A DNA stretch of 64,000 nt from Bombardia bombarda (GCA_030512295.1 JAULSR010000001.1:4983001-5047000), one strand, 5' to 3'. Numbered from the stretch's first letter, positions 1 to 11,382 are shown. Notes: generated by a model not told the origin, from the letters alone. A program made the numbers and translations.

Positions 1-473
1 CTACCAACGGCTCCTTGACGCCGTCGCCACATCAACAGCAGCAGCAGCAGCCATCGTCATCATCTCAGAATAATAACAACCAGCAGCATTCTTCCTTGTC
101 TTCATTAACACTGCCTCCATGGGGCACCAGTAGCAGTAGTGGTGGTGGTGGTAGTGGTGGCAATGCAGTAACAACAGCAACAACAGATGAGGGCAGGACG
201 ACACCCAGCCCGGCGCAGCTTCACAAGCCCGGGTACGTGCGGCAAGAGGTCGAGGGCATCGGCGGGCGCATAAAGAAGAAGCTGCTGCGCATAGTACGCG
301 TCGGAGCGTGCGTGCCCGAGTGGGCCGATGAGCGGGACAGGGGGAGTATCCTGGGTCGAGAGGTGCAGGGCCGGGTGAGGAGCTGGTGTGGGTGGTGTTG
401 GAGGGTGATTCCGGGGGAGAAGGATTATGAGTGTATGGAGGGGGAGGGTGATGTTGAGGAGAAGAAAGGGTAA
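1..473 (+). CDS. 3' end of an unidentified low-complexity protein (5' end outside window)
   Basis: The frame is open from the first bases of the window to a TAA at 471-473, so this is the C-terminal part of a longer gene. It starts with a Gln run (CAG-rich), then Ser, Asn and Gly runs, followed by about 80 less biased residues containing a basic stretch (RIKKKLLRIVR) and a Trp/Cys-rich patch (WCGWCW). The change from low complexity to a mixed tail favours a real C-terminus over a chance frame. I do not recognise the family, and the N-terminal domains that would define it are not in view. The opposite strand is also open here, so coding is likely but not certain. Confidence 0.5.
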   Translation, partial: TNGSLTPSPHQQQQQQPSSSSQNNNNQQHSSLSSLTLPPWGTSSSSGGGGSGGNAVTTATTDEGRTTPSPAQLHKPGYVRQEVEGIGGRIKKKLLRIVRVGACVPEWADERDRGSILGREVQGRVRSWCGWCWRVIPGEKDYECMEGEGDVEEKKG

Positions 474-1383
474 ATGATGGTTATGGTTATGGGTAATGAT
501 GATGAGGGTTAGTTGGTGGGTGTTATGATAAAGATGGATTGGATTGAGTTTAGGACCTAATGAGGAGGGAGACATGGAGACATGGAGGCGTGGAAATGAG
601 TTATGGTTGACGCACCTATCACTACTGCCAAAGAGTAGAAAAAGGGGGAGAATAATATTGGGTGGTATAGCTGTTGGATGTCCCTCCTGGATTCGTGTAG
701 AATCCTCTCCTACCTATAATAGAACCTAAAAGGTTATATTGTATACAAGTGTATCGTTTGTAATATAATAGAGATAGACAAATGTTGAACAACAAAGCGA
801 GTATATCTCTTGAAGTTCCTTTCAAACGAGACGGTCACCTACCTGCAGATTTAACAGCTAAAGACGTCTCGAGGATTTCTCTCGTCTACAAAATTTGGCT
901 TCAGGTGGAAAAATGTACAAAGGTGAACAAAAAAGAGATTTGGTATACATGGACAGGAGAAGGGATCGAGTGTCTCGGCAATTGAGCGCGCGCCCGTCAC
1001 GGTATATGACCTTGTGTTATATACATTTTGTACAGCGAGCGGCACACACTCCAAACCACCAGCCAAGCCACCAGCCAAACCACTGGCGCCTTTAGAACCC
1101 CCATATCCGTCCTCCATTGATCGTACAGGTGGGGGTATATCTCTCGCTACCCAAATATACACAAGGGTGCAAGCCCGACACCGACCGACTTCGCCTTCTT
1201 TCTCTTGTCCCTCGCTTCCTGGACTTTTGTTTCGACTCTATGCGGAGTATCAAACCCGGGAGGTTCGGGTCGGACCTTTTTAAGCTACCCCTTTTCTACC
1301 CTCTTCTATGCTGATGCTGATGCTCTGTCCTTTCCTCTACATGAAGGTAGAAGAGAGGACGAGCAGTCAGTGGCACGCCATTT
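474..1383. other. Intergenic region between two convergent genes
   Basis: This holds the 3' flanks of the gene at the left edge and of MRP-L20. It is AT-richer than the flanking genes and contains no frame that resembles a protein. No RNA gene was seen. Confidence 0.6.
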
Positions 1384-2106
1384 CTATAGCTCACCCCTGA
1401 AGAGCATGTCCAATCTCCTCTTGCGCTCCTCTCTGGCGGCGGCACGACCAGGGCCCCATCGGGCCTTGACGGCATCGAGTCGGTTGAAGTGCCTCTCGGT
1501 GTGCTCGCGCGGGGCAGTGGTGCTCATCATGACAAAGTTCCTAGAACACTTAAACTTATCGGCCAGCGCGTGGACTGTGTTTGTCACGGGGTCCTCCCTG
1601 CGCAGCCGGCGCATCTCCTCAACGTCCTCCAGGGTCAGGTGATGTTGCTTGCCCACGTATTTGCCGATGACGGGCAGCTCGCTGGGATCGGCCGCGTCGG
1701 CGGACGCGTCGGATGATGTGTTGTTATATTTGATCGTCTTGGACTTGGCAAACAGCGCGGCGGGGTTTAGTGCGCGGCGCGGGTCCGACTTGGGCAGGAA
1801 CTTGAAGGGCGTGTTGAAGACGGACGGGGCGGACGAGGGCGGGTTGAAGATGATGCGGTTTGCCTGCTCACCGGCGCTCTCACTGATGAAGGACGTGTGC
1901 GGCGCGACGCTGAGGGCGCGTTTTGTTCGGTTTGCCGTCGACTTGTGACGTGCGGCGCCGGGGGTGGTGTTTTGGAGGGACACGGAGGCCGGGGAAAAGA
2001 GGCGGCCGGTTGTGGTGGTGGTGGTGAGGGCGGTGGCCGATGACGGCGTTGAGAGGAGGCGGAAACAGCAGCTGGCCGCTGGTCTCCTTAGGAGTCTTGC
2101 CTCCAT
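1384..2106 (-). CDS. mrpl20: Mitochondrial large-subunit ribosomal protein MRP-L20 (mL58)
   Basis: This is a structural component of the mitochondrial 54S ribosomal subunit. It is a single exon of 240 residues, and the ATG at 2106-2104 is the first in frame. The N-terminus is rich in Arg, Ser and Thr and lacks acidic residues, as expected of a mitochondrial presequence. The C-terminal third carries the family block: LTLEDVEEMRRLRREDP, then LADKFKCSRNFV, then APREH, RWGPGRAAAREERKRR and a short basic tail. That order is characteristic of fungal MRP-L20 (yeast Mrpl20), and the length fits. It is convergent with the partial gene at the left edge, and its start faces a 3.7 kb spacer. The identification rests on the C-terminal block; the N-terminal half is poorly conserved in the family. 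Confidence 0.88.
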   Translation of the reverse strand: MEARLLRRPAASCCFRLLSTPSSATALTTTTTTGRLFSPASVSLQNTTPGAARHKSTANRTKRALSVAPHTSFISESAGEQANRIIFNPPSSAPSVFNTPFKFLPKSDPRRALNPAALFAKSKTIKYNNTSSDASADAADPSELPVIGKYVGKQHHLTLEDVEEMRRLRREDPVTNTVHALADKFKCSRNFVMMSTTAPREHTERHFNRLDAVKARWGPGRAAAREERKRRLDMLFRGEL

Positions 2107-5100
2107 GTTGGCTTTCTAGGCGATGTGAACGTGGATGTGGGTGGTGATGGACGTAGCAGATCGGCACCAAACTCGGTCGTGGTCGTGCCGGATCGTCTAG
2201 AGTTTGAAGTGTCGAATTGTCGGGGGGCAATTAGCGACTAAGGAGATTGACGAATATTGGCGAATTAAAAGGACGCGATTAAAGGATGAATGAAAGGAAG
2301 CCCCGACGAATTGGCCGTCGCTACATCCAGTCAGTGCGTAGTGTGGGTAATGATGCTGCGGTTGAGAGCGAGCGGTGCGGTATCGTGAAGCCTTTCCAAC
2401 ACCCTCCGTCCACATCGTACAGCAATTCGGCTCGGTCGCGAATCCAGTCCCGGTTGAACTTTTTTCTCGAAGCGAGCTGCAATGTCACGTGGAGAGCTGT
2501 CTTGGAGCTTAGCTCAGTTAGTTAGCGGTTGGCGTGCAACGGGGAACAGACCCAACCGTCCAGTGGGCCAATGGGCGTTGTGCCGGCTATAGCTCCCCAC
2601 TTCTCCGTATTTCTCGGTAAGTGTGATCCACTTTGATTCTGTCAGCCCGAGTCGCCCGCCGGCCATCGATGATCGCTTAATCCCTACGGCTCGGACCGGA
2701 CCAGGAGCCTGTCTATAGTTTCAGTCTTGCAAGAAGACGCTCAATGGGATGGTCTTCCCAGTCTCTGGATACAAGAATTGATTAGTATTTTATGGACAGT
2801 GCTGAAAAATGCAAAGTCGGTCGATAGTGCCTTCCACAATTGTTAAAGACTGCCCGTGTTAAGGTGTGTCACTTGGGTTGCTCCTTCCTATGGTATCAAT
2901 CTTCACAGTTTTCATGTGATTCCCATGTCACAGGTCCTCGGAACCGCAATTACACAGGAGGTGATTGAGTCCTTTCCAGGTAAGGTGGCCAGGCTGGAGC
3001 CCTGGTGGCTTGCTACGGGACACTGTTCGGAGCCAGTAGGATGATTTAATGTTCTTTTTCGCTTTACTCGTGTCAGGAAGCGAACTAATCTTCTCAAATA
3101 ATCTGCTACCAGACCAAACCGTTCAGGGCATATTCTCTCGGTCTCCACGTCAACTCTACAATCTGCATCTTTGAAGTTTGAACTGCAGAATGAAAACACT
3201 CCGAGGAGTTTGGCACTGCCTGGCTATAGAAGAGGGCTGTTCCTTCCTCGCCAGGATGCAACTACCTTAATTATTTCCCGCTGCCAACCCGGTCAACCTG
3301 TCCATCTGTCACGAGAGCACAGGTAACTGGAAGGAGCAACCTAACGGATTGCACGGATATGGAACCATCCCGTCGCTACCATAATGGGATCTTCTAGAAT
3401 TCCAGAGCTCCAGACGCATCAATGGAGGCGCTACAAGAGGATCAAGTGACGTATGCTCCCCCACCTGATTGCCCATGTGCCTGCCCATCCATCTGACCAT
3501 TGCTGAAGAAGATCAGTGAAGGTCCGATCCAATTCAGGGGTATTGCAACTATACCGAGTTCAGTACATACGGTACCTCACTGACCTACCTCGCATACCGA
3601 GTCTAGAAGTAGTGGGAGCGCCATTAACCTGCTAGGGGTTTGGTATGTTTCAATCTTATGCCGTTACTGTCTTGTCGGCAAACTTATACGGAATCTTTCA
3701 AAGCTTGTAAATCAAAAACAAACAGTGTTGACATTGGGGGACTTTTGCAGCTCCGGTCCGATGGGAGCATGGACTTAGGAACTGCGCCTTCCATATTCTC
3801 TCTCTCACTAAGACCAAGACAGATTACTGCAAACCCGTGAGGTGTAAAAGGCTGTGTTGCGCGGACGCTCCTGCTGCTGTTATTGTTGCAAGGTGTGGTT
3901 GTGCCTGCCTATACCACATGAATGTGGTCCTTAACAACCCAGTTCCATGTTTTCAGCTTCTATTTTCCGACGTTTGATTGCAATGCTTTATGCGACACGA
4001 CCTCGAGATCGACCCACTCATGTGCCAGCCTTTCATCCACCATCTCTCAATGTGCGGGCCAGATACTTCTCCTATCCCACCGTGGTGTAGGTCCCGGACC
4101 TGATTGATATCGTGGCTTTTTCAGGGGAAGGGGAATTGGGGTTGATTTGTGTCAAAGGCCAAGTTTGCTCTCAAAACTCTCGTTCCATTCCCTGCCCCAT
4201 GCCTATGAAGCTTTTCGATGTGTCCCATCTCGGCCATCTCCCGCCCGAGCCACAACACCCACCACACCACCACACCACACCACCCAGCCAAGTCTTTTAT
4301 AACACTGCCTGATTTGCGGCGAAGTCCAGTGATGCAATCAGTTACGATGTGCATCCAGGGGGCATTAACAATCAAGGGTCAAATATTATTTAGGTATACA
4401 TACGTACAGTGCAAGATTATCAACTGCCGCTTCAACCACCTGTTAAGACTACAACTGTGATTAGCATCGCATTGTTGACCTCGTGGGACATTATTACGTC
4501 TTGAAAGCCTGCACCCGGCCATCAACTTAGTTTTCCTTGGTGAGCATCCTCTTAGTCGCTGCTCCTGTATCGTCACGCCCTGCTGATCCCTATCCATGGA
4601 CTCGAGAACAAAGCCAGAAGGAAATCACATTCTTCCGCGCTACTGCATCCGCCAACGTTAAACAGGAACGGGCAGCACCGCACCAACACCGGGCAGGGTC
4701 AACCTCTGCTTCCATCACATTGTATCACATCCCGCATCCCGCGTTCACGCCCAACCTCTAGAACGCAGAAACCAAGGTCAACGACTATCGAAATCGGTAT
4801 CGATATTCAATTGGAGGAGACAAGCTTCAACGGTTTGTGAGATCTACGGTTCTATTGCTGTCTTTCTAGTTGGGCAGTTCTGGTGGGTTACAGGGACCTA
4901 AGTACGGTTTTAGCTCAGAGCTGCATCCCTCTCGCCAAGGCGGCCCCTCAGGGACGTAGCGTAGCTGCCCTGAACCCAGCAAACTGCGCTACTCGCAGCT
5001 GCTCGCAGCGACGACAGCAGCGACGCAGCAGGGGGCCTATACAGCTGGGCAGCGACACGACAGCCAGACAGTGACCGAGAGCACACGATTCTAATCTCTC

Positions 5101-5779
5101 ATCTTTCTGTCAAGATCGAAGATCGGGCACCAGCTGGACGGGTTGCAAAGCGAGTTCCAAGTTTAAAAGGTTGGGTTAAGGTCACAGTGGTGTCAACTAA
5201 GGTATGAATTGCGCTCAGTCCGTCCTTTAGTCTTCCAGTCACAGTCGGGCCCGAGGGCAAAAGACCACTTTACAATGCATTTATTCGTGCAAGCGGCGAA
5301 TCGCAGAGTCGACCCATAGGTCACACGCCGCCCTTATTTTTGTGTCGCGACAATCAGTCACCCTCTAAAAGCCCCCCCCACCACAGCACCACAGCACCAC
5401 CACACCACCCGCACCACCCACTGTGTGTGTGTATATACGTGCCTTACCTGGGTAGTGTCCATCTTACCTGCATGCACATAGCACTGCCATCACAGCCGAG
5501 ATTTTGGGGTCGAATTTTACCAAGCCATATCCCGTACCTCAGTCAGCTTTTTCTTCAGAGGCACGTTGGAAGGCAATCTCGTTGACCAGCCCTTGCAGTC
5601 GCCTCTAGTAGTCCCTACCCCTTTCTACCCTAGCACTCCTGACTCGAGCTGCTATTCACAACAGGCCGTCGTCTTGCCGGTCTGTCCGTGATTGTTGCTT
5701 GATCTGAGAAGACGCGCACCAACACAAGCACACCTCGACCGACAGCAAGACCTACCACCACCCATCAACAATCACAACC
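2107..5779. other. Long intergenic region (3.7 kb), probably promoter and 5' leader of the 5780 gene
   Basis: No frame in this stretch resembles a protein, and stops are frequent on both strands. The last few hundred bases (about 5340-5779) are rich in C, A and CT runs, as in fungal 5' leaders. A tRNA-like fragment near 2505 was examined and rejected. The upstream part also holds the promoter of MRP-L20. Confidence 0.5.
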
Positions 5780-6952
5780 ATGAGTCTCGCCAGCCCAACT
5801 TCGCTCCAGGTTGGCGGCGGCCAGCCCGTCCCCAGAGTGGCCGAACCGCTCGACTCGGAGCCCGGCACCGGCGACACGACCCCCAGAACAGCAGCCGACG
5901 TGGACGAGAAGGACAAGGAAAAGGAGAAGAAGGCCAAGAAGCGCAGCCTCTTCGGCTTCGGCAAGAAGAAGACGGCAGCCGCCACCGACGAGCCTGCCAA
6001 GTCGTCGTCGGCGGCGCAACAGCAGGCCCAATCACGGCCCGCAAACAACGCCGCCAACTCTTCCTCCAACACCACCTCCTCGCTAGCCACAAGAAGAACA
6101 ACCACCGCGGCCTCCCCCATCCAGACGGAATACCCCCACTACCTGCCCTCGTCTCCGGGCCGCGCCCTCGCCTCGTCGCCGCGCCTGACCTCCCCGGCCG
6201 GCAGCCAGATCTTTGAGCGCGACGTGCAAGAAAGCGCCGCCGTGCTGCCCAACTCGCCCGCCATCCCCTCGCACATCCAGACAGAGAACTACATCCCCCC
6301 CGTCCTCGACGCCTCCTCCGAGGCCATCACCGACGACCACCTCGACCCCGACAGCGTCGAGATCATCACGCACACGTCGCACCAGCCCGCCTCGGTGACC
6401 GTCACCGGCGCTACAAATAATAACAACAGCACAAACCTCAGCTCCCTCGAGGGCAGCTGGGCCGACGAGCTCGCCGCCTTCACCTCCAACAACGACGGCG
6501 GCCTCGACAGCGCTTCCAACTACGGCAGCCTCGACACGACCGACGTGCGCCGGCTGAGCTTCATCTCGTTCGCCGACGTGGTGCAGTCCGAGCAGGCCAC
6601 ACATGGCGGCGGTGGTGGTGGTGGGCGTGATAGTATGTACCTCGCGGGCCTGACGAGCCTGAGCTCGGTCGCGGGTATCAACAACCGCTCGCCCAGCCCC
6701 ATCCGCTCGCCCGTGTCGAGCGCCAGCGGCCTCGGCACGGGCAGCCCGCCCACGAGCAAGTCCGGGTCTGTCAAGGGGTTTGAGCTGTCGCCGACGAGAA
6801 AACCGCTCGGCAGCCCGACGGGGCTGCATCATGGCAGTGGCAGCCCGACGGTCAGCGGGGAGCTGGCGATTGAGACCATGTCGCAGGCGCTGAGGAGGAC
6901 GGGGAGCGGGGATTTGAGCGGGGTGAGGAGTCTGCCTACGAGTCCGATTTGA
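5780..6952 (+). CDS. Ser-rich intrinsically disordered protein of unknown function
   Basis: A single exon of 390 residues begins at an ATG in good context (ACCATG). Residues 40-65 are highly charged with Lys runs followed by SLFGFGKKK. The middle is rich in Ser, Thr, Asn and Pro, with many SP and TP dipeptides that could be phosphorylated by proline-directed kinases. Around residues 225-270 there is a less biased block containing GSWADELAAF and VRRLSFISFADVV, which looks like the conserved core; RRLS would suit a basophilic kinase. A Gly run follows at about 277-282, and the C-terminus repeats SPT motifs (SPTRKPLGSPTG). No membrane segment, signal peptide or catalytic motif is visible. Coding is well supported by composition and length, but no function can be assigned. 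Confidence 0.75.
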   Translation: MSLASPTSLQVGGGQPVPRVAEPLDSEPGTGDTTPRTAADVDEKDKEKEKKAKKRSLFGFGKKKTAAATDEPAKSSSAAQQQAQSRPANNAANSSSNTTSSLATRRTTTAASPIQTEYPHYLPSSPGRALASSPRLTSPAGSQIFERDVQESAAVLPNSPAIPSHIQTENYIPPVLDASSEAITDDHLDPDSVEIITHTSHQPASVTVTGATNNNNSTNLSSLEGSWADELAAFTSNNDGGLDSASNYGSLDTTDVRRLSFISFADVVQSEQATHGGGGGGGRDSMYLAGLTSLSSVAGINNRSPSPIRSPVSSASGLGTGSPPTSKSGSVKGFELSPTRKPLGSPTGLHHGSGSPTVSGELAIETMSQALRRTGSGDLSGVRSLPTSPI

Positions 6953-8019
6953 GGGATTTGAGTGTGTATTGTGATGGGCTTGAGTGAGGGTTGCATGATT
7001 GTCTATCCCTAGGTGGGCAAGAGGCAGAAATGGGGAAATGGGGAGGCAGAGGGAGAGAGCTTCGTGAAGATGGATGGATGGATAGGCTCCTATAGCAAAG
7101 TAGAGGAGGGTGTTTGGGTATAACCTCTTACCCCTGGAGAGGGGCGAAACATGTGTGTTTGTGTGTGTTTGTGTGTGTGTGGTTTCGGTTCTCTTTTTCG
7201 ATTCTTTTCCCGTTTTTTGAGGAAACTGGAGTTGGGTGATACTTCCTTGGTTGCTTTTGTCTTTTTGCTTCTTACTACTATCATAACCTTTTATTCAGTG
7301 ACCTATGACATTAGGTCTACTACTACTACACACACTTAGTATTATTATCACTTTTCCGCTTCTTTACTGCAAGACGGGTGAGAGAGGGGGGTATTAAGGG
7401 GGATGGACAGGGGGCTGAGATAGGGGAAATGGTTTGGTTCAGTCTAGTTTTGGTAGTTCGGCAACTTTCATCTTTATGGGTGAGTTGTGTGGGAGGATAC
7501 CGAACCGTAAGAGAGAGAGGCGTGTGTGTGTTCTACGTGGGTGCGGGAGAGTGAAGCAATTGATTATTATTCACTCAACTTGCTCTGCTGTGTGACTGAT
7601 TGCCTTACCAATGCCAGATTGTATAGGTTTAGGATTTTGCTGCCGCTGTCTGACAATGAGAGAGTTAGATGGTTGAATCAGGAGTAACAGTTTTGACTAT
7701 TCGTGGCAACGATCTCGATTTATGGAAGTGGGACATTTACTTAGATCCAACTACATAATTGATAGTCACACTATTCTTTGCCGCATATTATGGAGACGAC
7801 CCGACAAACGAAGTTGCACGGTCGATAAAGAGCATGTTTTTGTTGGTCATTATGATATTGAATCTCCAGACTAATGAGCACAGCCGTATGTCTTCTATGC
7901 ATTCCCAAGTCCAAAGATAGTTTACACGTATACCAGAAACGCCCGGGGTATCTATTTAATGTACAACCCATTTTCCTGTCTGCCTGCCGATCCAGAACCG
8001 TAAACGCCGTGCCAAAATT
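6953..8019. other. Intergenic region between convergent genes
   Basis: This contains 3' flanking sequence of the Ser-rich gene and of the SNF2 gene. It includes a TG-rich microsatellite at about 7151-7182. No further gene was seen. Confidence 0.55.
7151..7182. repeat. TG-rich dinucleotide microsatellite
   Basis: Runs of TG are interrupted by TTT, downstream of the Ser-rich gene. It probably lies in 3' untranslated or intergenic DNA. Confidence 0.7.
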
Positions 8020-11000
8020 TCAAAGCTCGTCATCTTCATCGTCCTCATCGTCGTCCAGAAATATAGTAGGAATCTTCCGAGATCCAACCTGGCCCATTTT
8101 GGCTGTTACCACCCCCAGCGGCCGAGAAGGCGCCGACGAGTCTTCCTTTTCCTTTTTGATGTCAACATCCCTCACATCCTCCGCATCCTCCATCTTCTTG
8201 TCAGAGACATCATTGCTTCTCCCCAGTTCCGACCCCATCCCAATCCTCTCCGGCTCCGGCTCCGGCTCCGACTTGAGCACCTTCTTGACATCAACATCCT
8301 CCCCCTCCTCCTTCTTCTCCTCCTTCAACCCCTCCAGCTCCTTCTCCAACAGCTTGACCTCCCTTATCTTATAAAACGTATCCAAACAGTTCCTCCGCTG
8401 CTCCTGCGTCCAGCTCTCCACCACCAGCGCAAAGTCCGTCGCGTTCTGGAAGCCGAACTCCTTGGCCATGGAGCAGAACTGTCTCCTCATGACATCCACG
8501 GGCGGTCTGAACTTGTAGTGCATCCTCAGCGACCCTCCTCCTGCCCCTTTCTCGCCATCTTCATCAAATCCCCCACCACCCCCACCATCACCGCCACCAA
8601 CCAGATCATCATCGTCATCCTCCTCACCATCATCCTCAAACAACGCCCGGTCAACCCCCCCCGCTGCCCGCAGATCCTGACTACCATTCGCCTCCGCCCG
8701 CCGCGACAGCTGCGCCTCCACTTTACTCGTCCCGATGACCTCCGAGTTCTCATGCGTATATTCCACCCCCGCCGACGCCAGTATCGCCGCGATCGCATCG
8801 CTCTTCGGCGGCCTGTTATTACCATTCCCCGAAGCAGCAGCAGCCTTGATCACCTCCTCCTGATTCTCCGCCACCAACAACTTCGCCAGCTGACTCACCC
8901 CTCCGCTCCCATCCTCCCCCTCCTCCTCACCACCCTCCTCCTGCTTGATAAACTCCAACTCCCCCTCCCCATCCCCCTTCCCAATCCCCTCCACATCCAC
9001 CTCGGCCAGCGCCACGCCCGCCCTGGCCTCCGCCACATTCGTCTTATTCACAATCTCCCGCAACACCACCTGGTCCGCATGATAGCAAAGCAGATTCCCC
9101 AGCCCAAAGATCTCGCCCTTGCGGCTGCTGTCCTGCTGCACGCCCTTGAAATAGCGCCGCTCGCTCGACGCGCTGTACCCGATATTCGCCTGCTGCTGCT
9201 TGTAGATCTGGCGGGCGTAGACAATCTCCTCGATGGTGCCGGCCGAGACGAGGCGGAAGACGTCGACGTCGCGGACCTGGCCGATGCGGTAGGCGCGGTC
9301 CTGCGCCTGCAGGTCGTAGGCCGGGTTCCAGTGCGGGTCGAAGATGACGACCTTGTTGGCGCTCGTGATGTTGAGGCCGACGCCGCCGGCCTTGGTGGAG
9401 ATCAAAAAGACGAACTGGGCCGGGTCGGTGTTGAAGTCGTCGACGGCGCGCTGGCGGTCTTCGTATGACAGGGACCCGTCGAGGAAGCTGACGTTGTAGT
9501 GCGTGTTGTGGAAGAGGTGTTGCAGGATGCGCAGCAGGCGGACGCTGTGCGAGAAGATGAGGACTTTGTTGCCGCCGCCGCCGCCGGTGCTGTCGTCGGC
9601 GTGGTCGTGCCAAAAGGTGAGCAGCTTGCGCAGGATCTTCCACTTGCCGCAGAACTCGGGGTTGGCGAGGTTGAGCATGGAGTCGCGGTTGCGGTAGAGG
9701 TCCTCCCAGCGGTCGGGCACGCAGGTGCGGAGCGCGTTGAGCTCGGCGCTCTGCTTGTCGTTAGGGTCGGCCGACGAGGGGATGAGCAGGGTGAGGTGGT
9801 TGGCAAGTTTTTGCAGCGTCATGATGGTGGGGAAGACCAGGGACATCCAGGACTTGCCGGTGTCGTCAAGCGTCTTGTGGCAGCACCAGCCCTTCTTGCG
9901 GCCGGACCCGCAGTCGCACGGGTCCGAGATGGAGTTGATCAGGCTGACCTGGGAGCCCTCGAGGAAGTTCTCGTACGCCTCGCGCTGGATGTCGGTCAGC
10001 GGGCAGAAGACGACCTTGTCGCTTTTTTTGGGGAGTTGGTCGGCGATGAGCGTCTTCATGCGGCGGAGGAAGAACTCGGGGAGGAGGTTCTCGACCAGCT
10101 TCTTTGCGGTAATTCTGGCCATGCGCAGCTGGGCCTGGGTGGCGTCGTGCGACTGGCCCACGGTCAGGGGCAACGTGATGGCCTTGTGCCACTCGGCGAG
10201 GGTGCCAAAGTGGCCTGGGTTTGTCCAGTTGAGCAGGGTCCAGAGCTCCTCGTACTTGTTCTGGATGGCGGTGCCGGTGAGACCGATGCGGCAGAGCGAG
10301 TTGACCTGCTCCATGGCCCGGGTGGTCTCGGACCGGCGGTCCTTCATGAGGTGGCACTCGTCGGCGACCACGCAGTCCCACTCGACCTCGTTGACGGCCT
10401 CGCGCGAGTTCTTGTACGTGACGTAGGTGGTGATCATGATCTCGATGCGGCCGGCCCTGGCGGCGTGCAGGACATCTTCCTTGCCGGCCCCGTGATAGAG
10501 GTCGACGTGCCACCATCCCCACCGGTTGAGCTCGTTCTTCCAGTTCTGGATCAGGGAGCCCGGGCAGACGATGAGGACCTTGGGATACCAGTTGTCGCCG
10601 TCACCTGCACGGCGCACCTTTCTCATGCGCTTGGCGTCGCGCTCATCGCCAGTCTTTCCAAAGGCGGCGGCGAGAAAGGCGGCGACCTGCACTGTCTTGC
10701 CCAGGCCCATGTCGTCTCCGAGGATACAACCGCGCTGGTAGACGAAGCGCTGGTGAAGGAACTTGACGCCGGCAATCTGGTAGTCGCGGAGGTACTGCGC
10801 GATGGAGGCCGGGATAATACCGGCCGAGAACTCGAGCTCGACGTCCTTATAGGGGCGCGAGGGCTTGATGCCACTGCTCTCGTCAAACTTGGGGCGCTCT
10901 TCGAGTTTCGACCGCCCATCGTCGTCAGAAAAGTAGATGTCACTGTAGTCTGGGGGCAGCTTGAGACCGGCAGTCTTGAGAATTGCCCTGTCCCTGTCAA

Positions 11001-11382
11001 AGCGCGTCCGTCGGGTCTGCAGGTAGTCTGGGATGTGTGTCTCGGAAGGCTCGTCGTCGTCCTCTTGGTCGTCATTGCCGTCGGCGTGTCTCACCTTGGC
11101 CTTCTTGGAATATTTTCCCTTAGTGGTTCTGGGTTTTCTACCCACATTCTTCCCCTTTGTCTTTACTGCTGTTGCCTGCCGTTTTGTAGCCCTGCGTCGC
11201 TGCAGAGTGTCGTCATCGTCGCCGTCGCCGTCGTCGTCTGTCCACGCGACCTTTTCTTCAAAGTCGAAGCTGAGCTTGCGCTTTCCAAGAGACTTTTTTA
11301 TGGTTGGCCGTGCATCGCCACGGGAGTCTACTGAAGATGCCGTCTCCTCTTCATCGGATATTTCGATCGCGACGTTGGCCAT
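8020..11382 (-). CDS. SNF2-family DNA-dependent ATPase, Rad26-like / ERCC6L2-type
   Basis: This is a predicted nuclear chromatin or DNA-repair translocase. It is one uninterrupted exon of about 1,120 residues. I place the start at the ATG at 11382, just before an acidic stretch; an in-frame ATG at 11403 is the alternative. The frame extends further upstream only through a non-ATG codon. Helicase motif I is GDDMGLGKT at about residues 222-230, motif II is DECH at about 341-344, and QAQDRAYRIGQ (motif VI) lies near 692-702. The GDDMGLGKT form and a C-terminal block beginning FRPPVDVMRRQF (about 960-1010) fit the Rad26-like/ERCC6L2 branch rather than CSB itself. A Cys-rich insert (CDCGSGRKKGWCCH) sits between the two ATPase lobes. 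The N-terminus is acidic and Lys-rich, and the protein ends in an Asp/Glu tail. It is divergent to the acyl-CoA dehydrogenase gene. Confidence 0.9.
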   Translation of the reverse strand: MANVAIEISDEEETASSVDSRGDARPTIKKSLGKRKLSFDFEEKVAWTDDDGDGDDDDTLQRRRATKRQATAVKTKGKNVGRKPRTTKGKYSKKAKVRHADGNDDQEDDDEPSETHIPDYLQTRRTRFDRDRAILKTAGLKLPPDYSDIYFSDDDGRSKLEERPKFDESSGIKPSRPYKDVELEFSAGIIPASIAQYLRDYQIAGVKFLHQRFVYQRGCILGDDMGLGKTVQVAAFLAAAFGKTGDERDAKRMRKVRRAGDGDNWYPKVLIVCPGSLIQNWKNELNRWGWWHVDLYHGAGKEDVLHAARAGRIEIMITTYVTYKNSREAVNEVEWDCVVADECHLMKDRRSETTRAMEQVNSLCRIGLTGTAIQNKYEELWTLLNWTNPGHFGTLAEWHKAITLPLTVGQSHDATQAQLRMARITAKKLVENLLPEFFLRRMKTLIADQLPKKSDKVVFCPLTDIQREAYENFLEGSQVSLINSISDPCDCGSGRKKGWCCHKTLDDTGKSWMSLVFPTIMTLQKLANHLTLLIPSSADPNDKQSAELNALRTCVPDRWEDLYRNRDSMLNLANPEFCGKWKILRKLLTFWHDHADDSTGGGGGNKVLIFSHSVRLLRILQHLFHNTHYNVSFLDGSLSYEDRQRAVDDFNTDPAQFVFLISTKAGGVGLNITSANKVVIFDPHWNPAYDLQAQDRAYRIGQVRDVDVFRLVSAGTIEEIVYARQIYKQQQANIGYSASSERRYFKGVQQDSSRKGEIFGLGNLLCYHADQVVLREIVNKTNVAEARAGVALAEVDVEGIGKGDGEGELEFIKQEEGGEEEGEDGSGGVSQLAKLLVAENQEEVIKAAAASGNGNNRPPKSDAIAAILASAGVEYTHENSEVIGTSKVEAQLSRRAEANGSQDLRAAGGVDRALFEDDGEEDDDDDLVGGGDGGGGGGFDEDGEKGAGGGSLRMHYKFRPPVDVMRRQFCSMAKEFGFQNATDFALVVESWTQEQRRNCLDTFYKIREVKLLEKELEGLKEEKKEEGEDVDVKKVLKSEPEPEPERIGMGSELGRSNDVSDKKMEDAEDVRDVDIKKEKEDSSAPSRPLGVVTAKMGQVGSRKIPTIFLDDDEDDEDDEL

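Noticed and set aside
2500..2545. tRNA-like start (TAGCTCAGTTAGTTAG) in the spacer after MRP-L20
   Set aside because: It resembles an A box only. No B box (GGTTCRANNCC-like) follows at the right distance and no acceptor stem pairs.
9499..11334. 611-codon open frame on the plus strand opposite the SNF2 gene
   Set aside because: It mirrors the codon bias of the minus-strand helicase, whose motifs are unmistakable; the plus-strand product has arbitrary composition.
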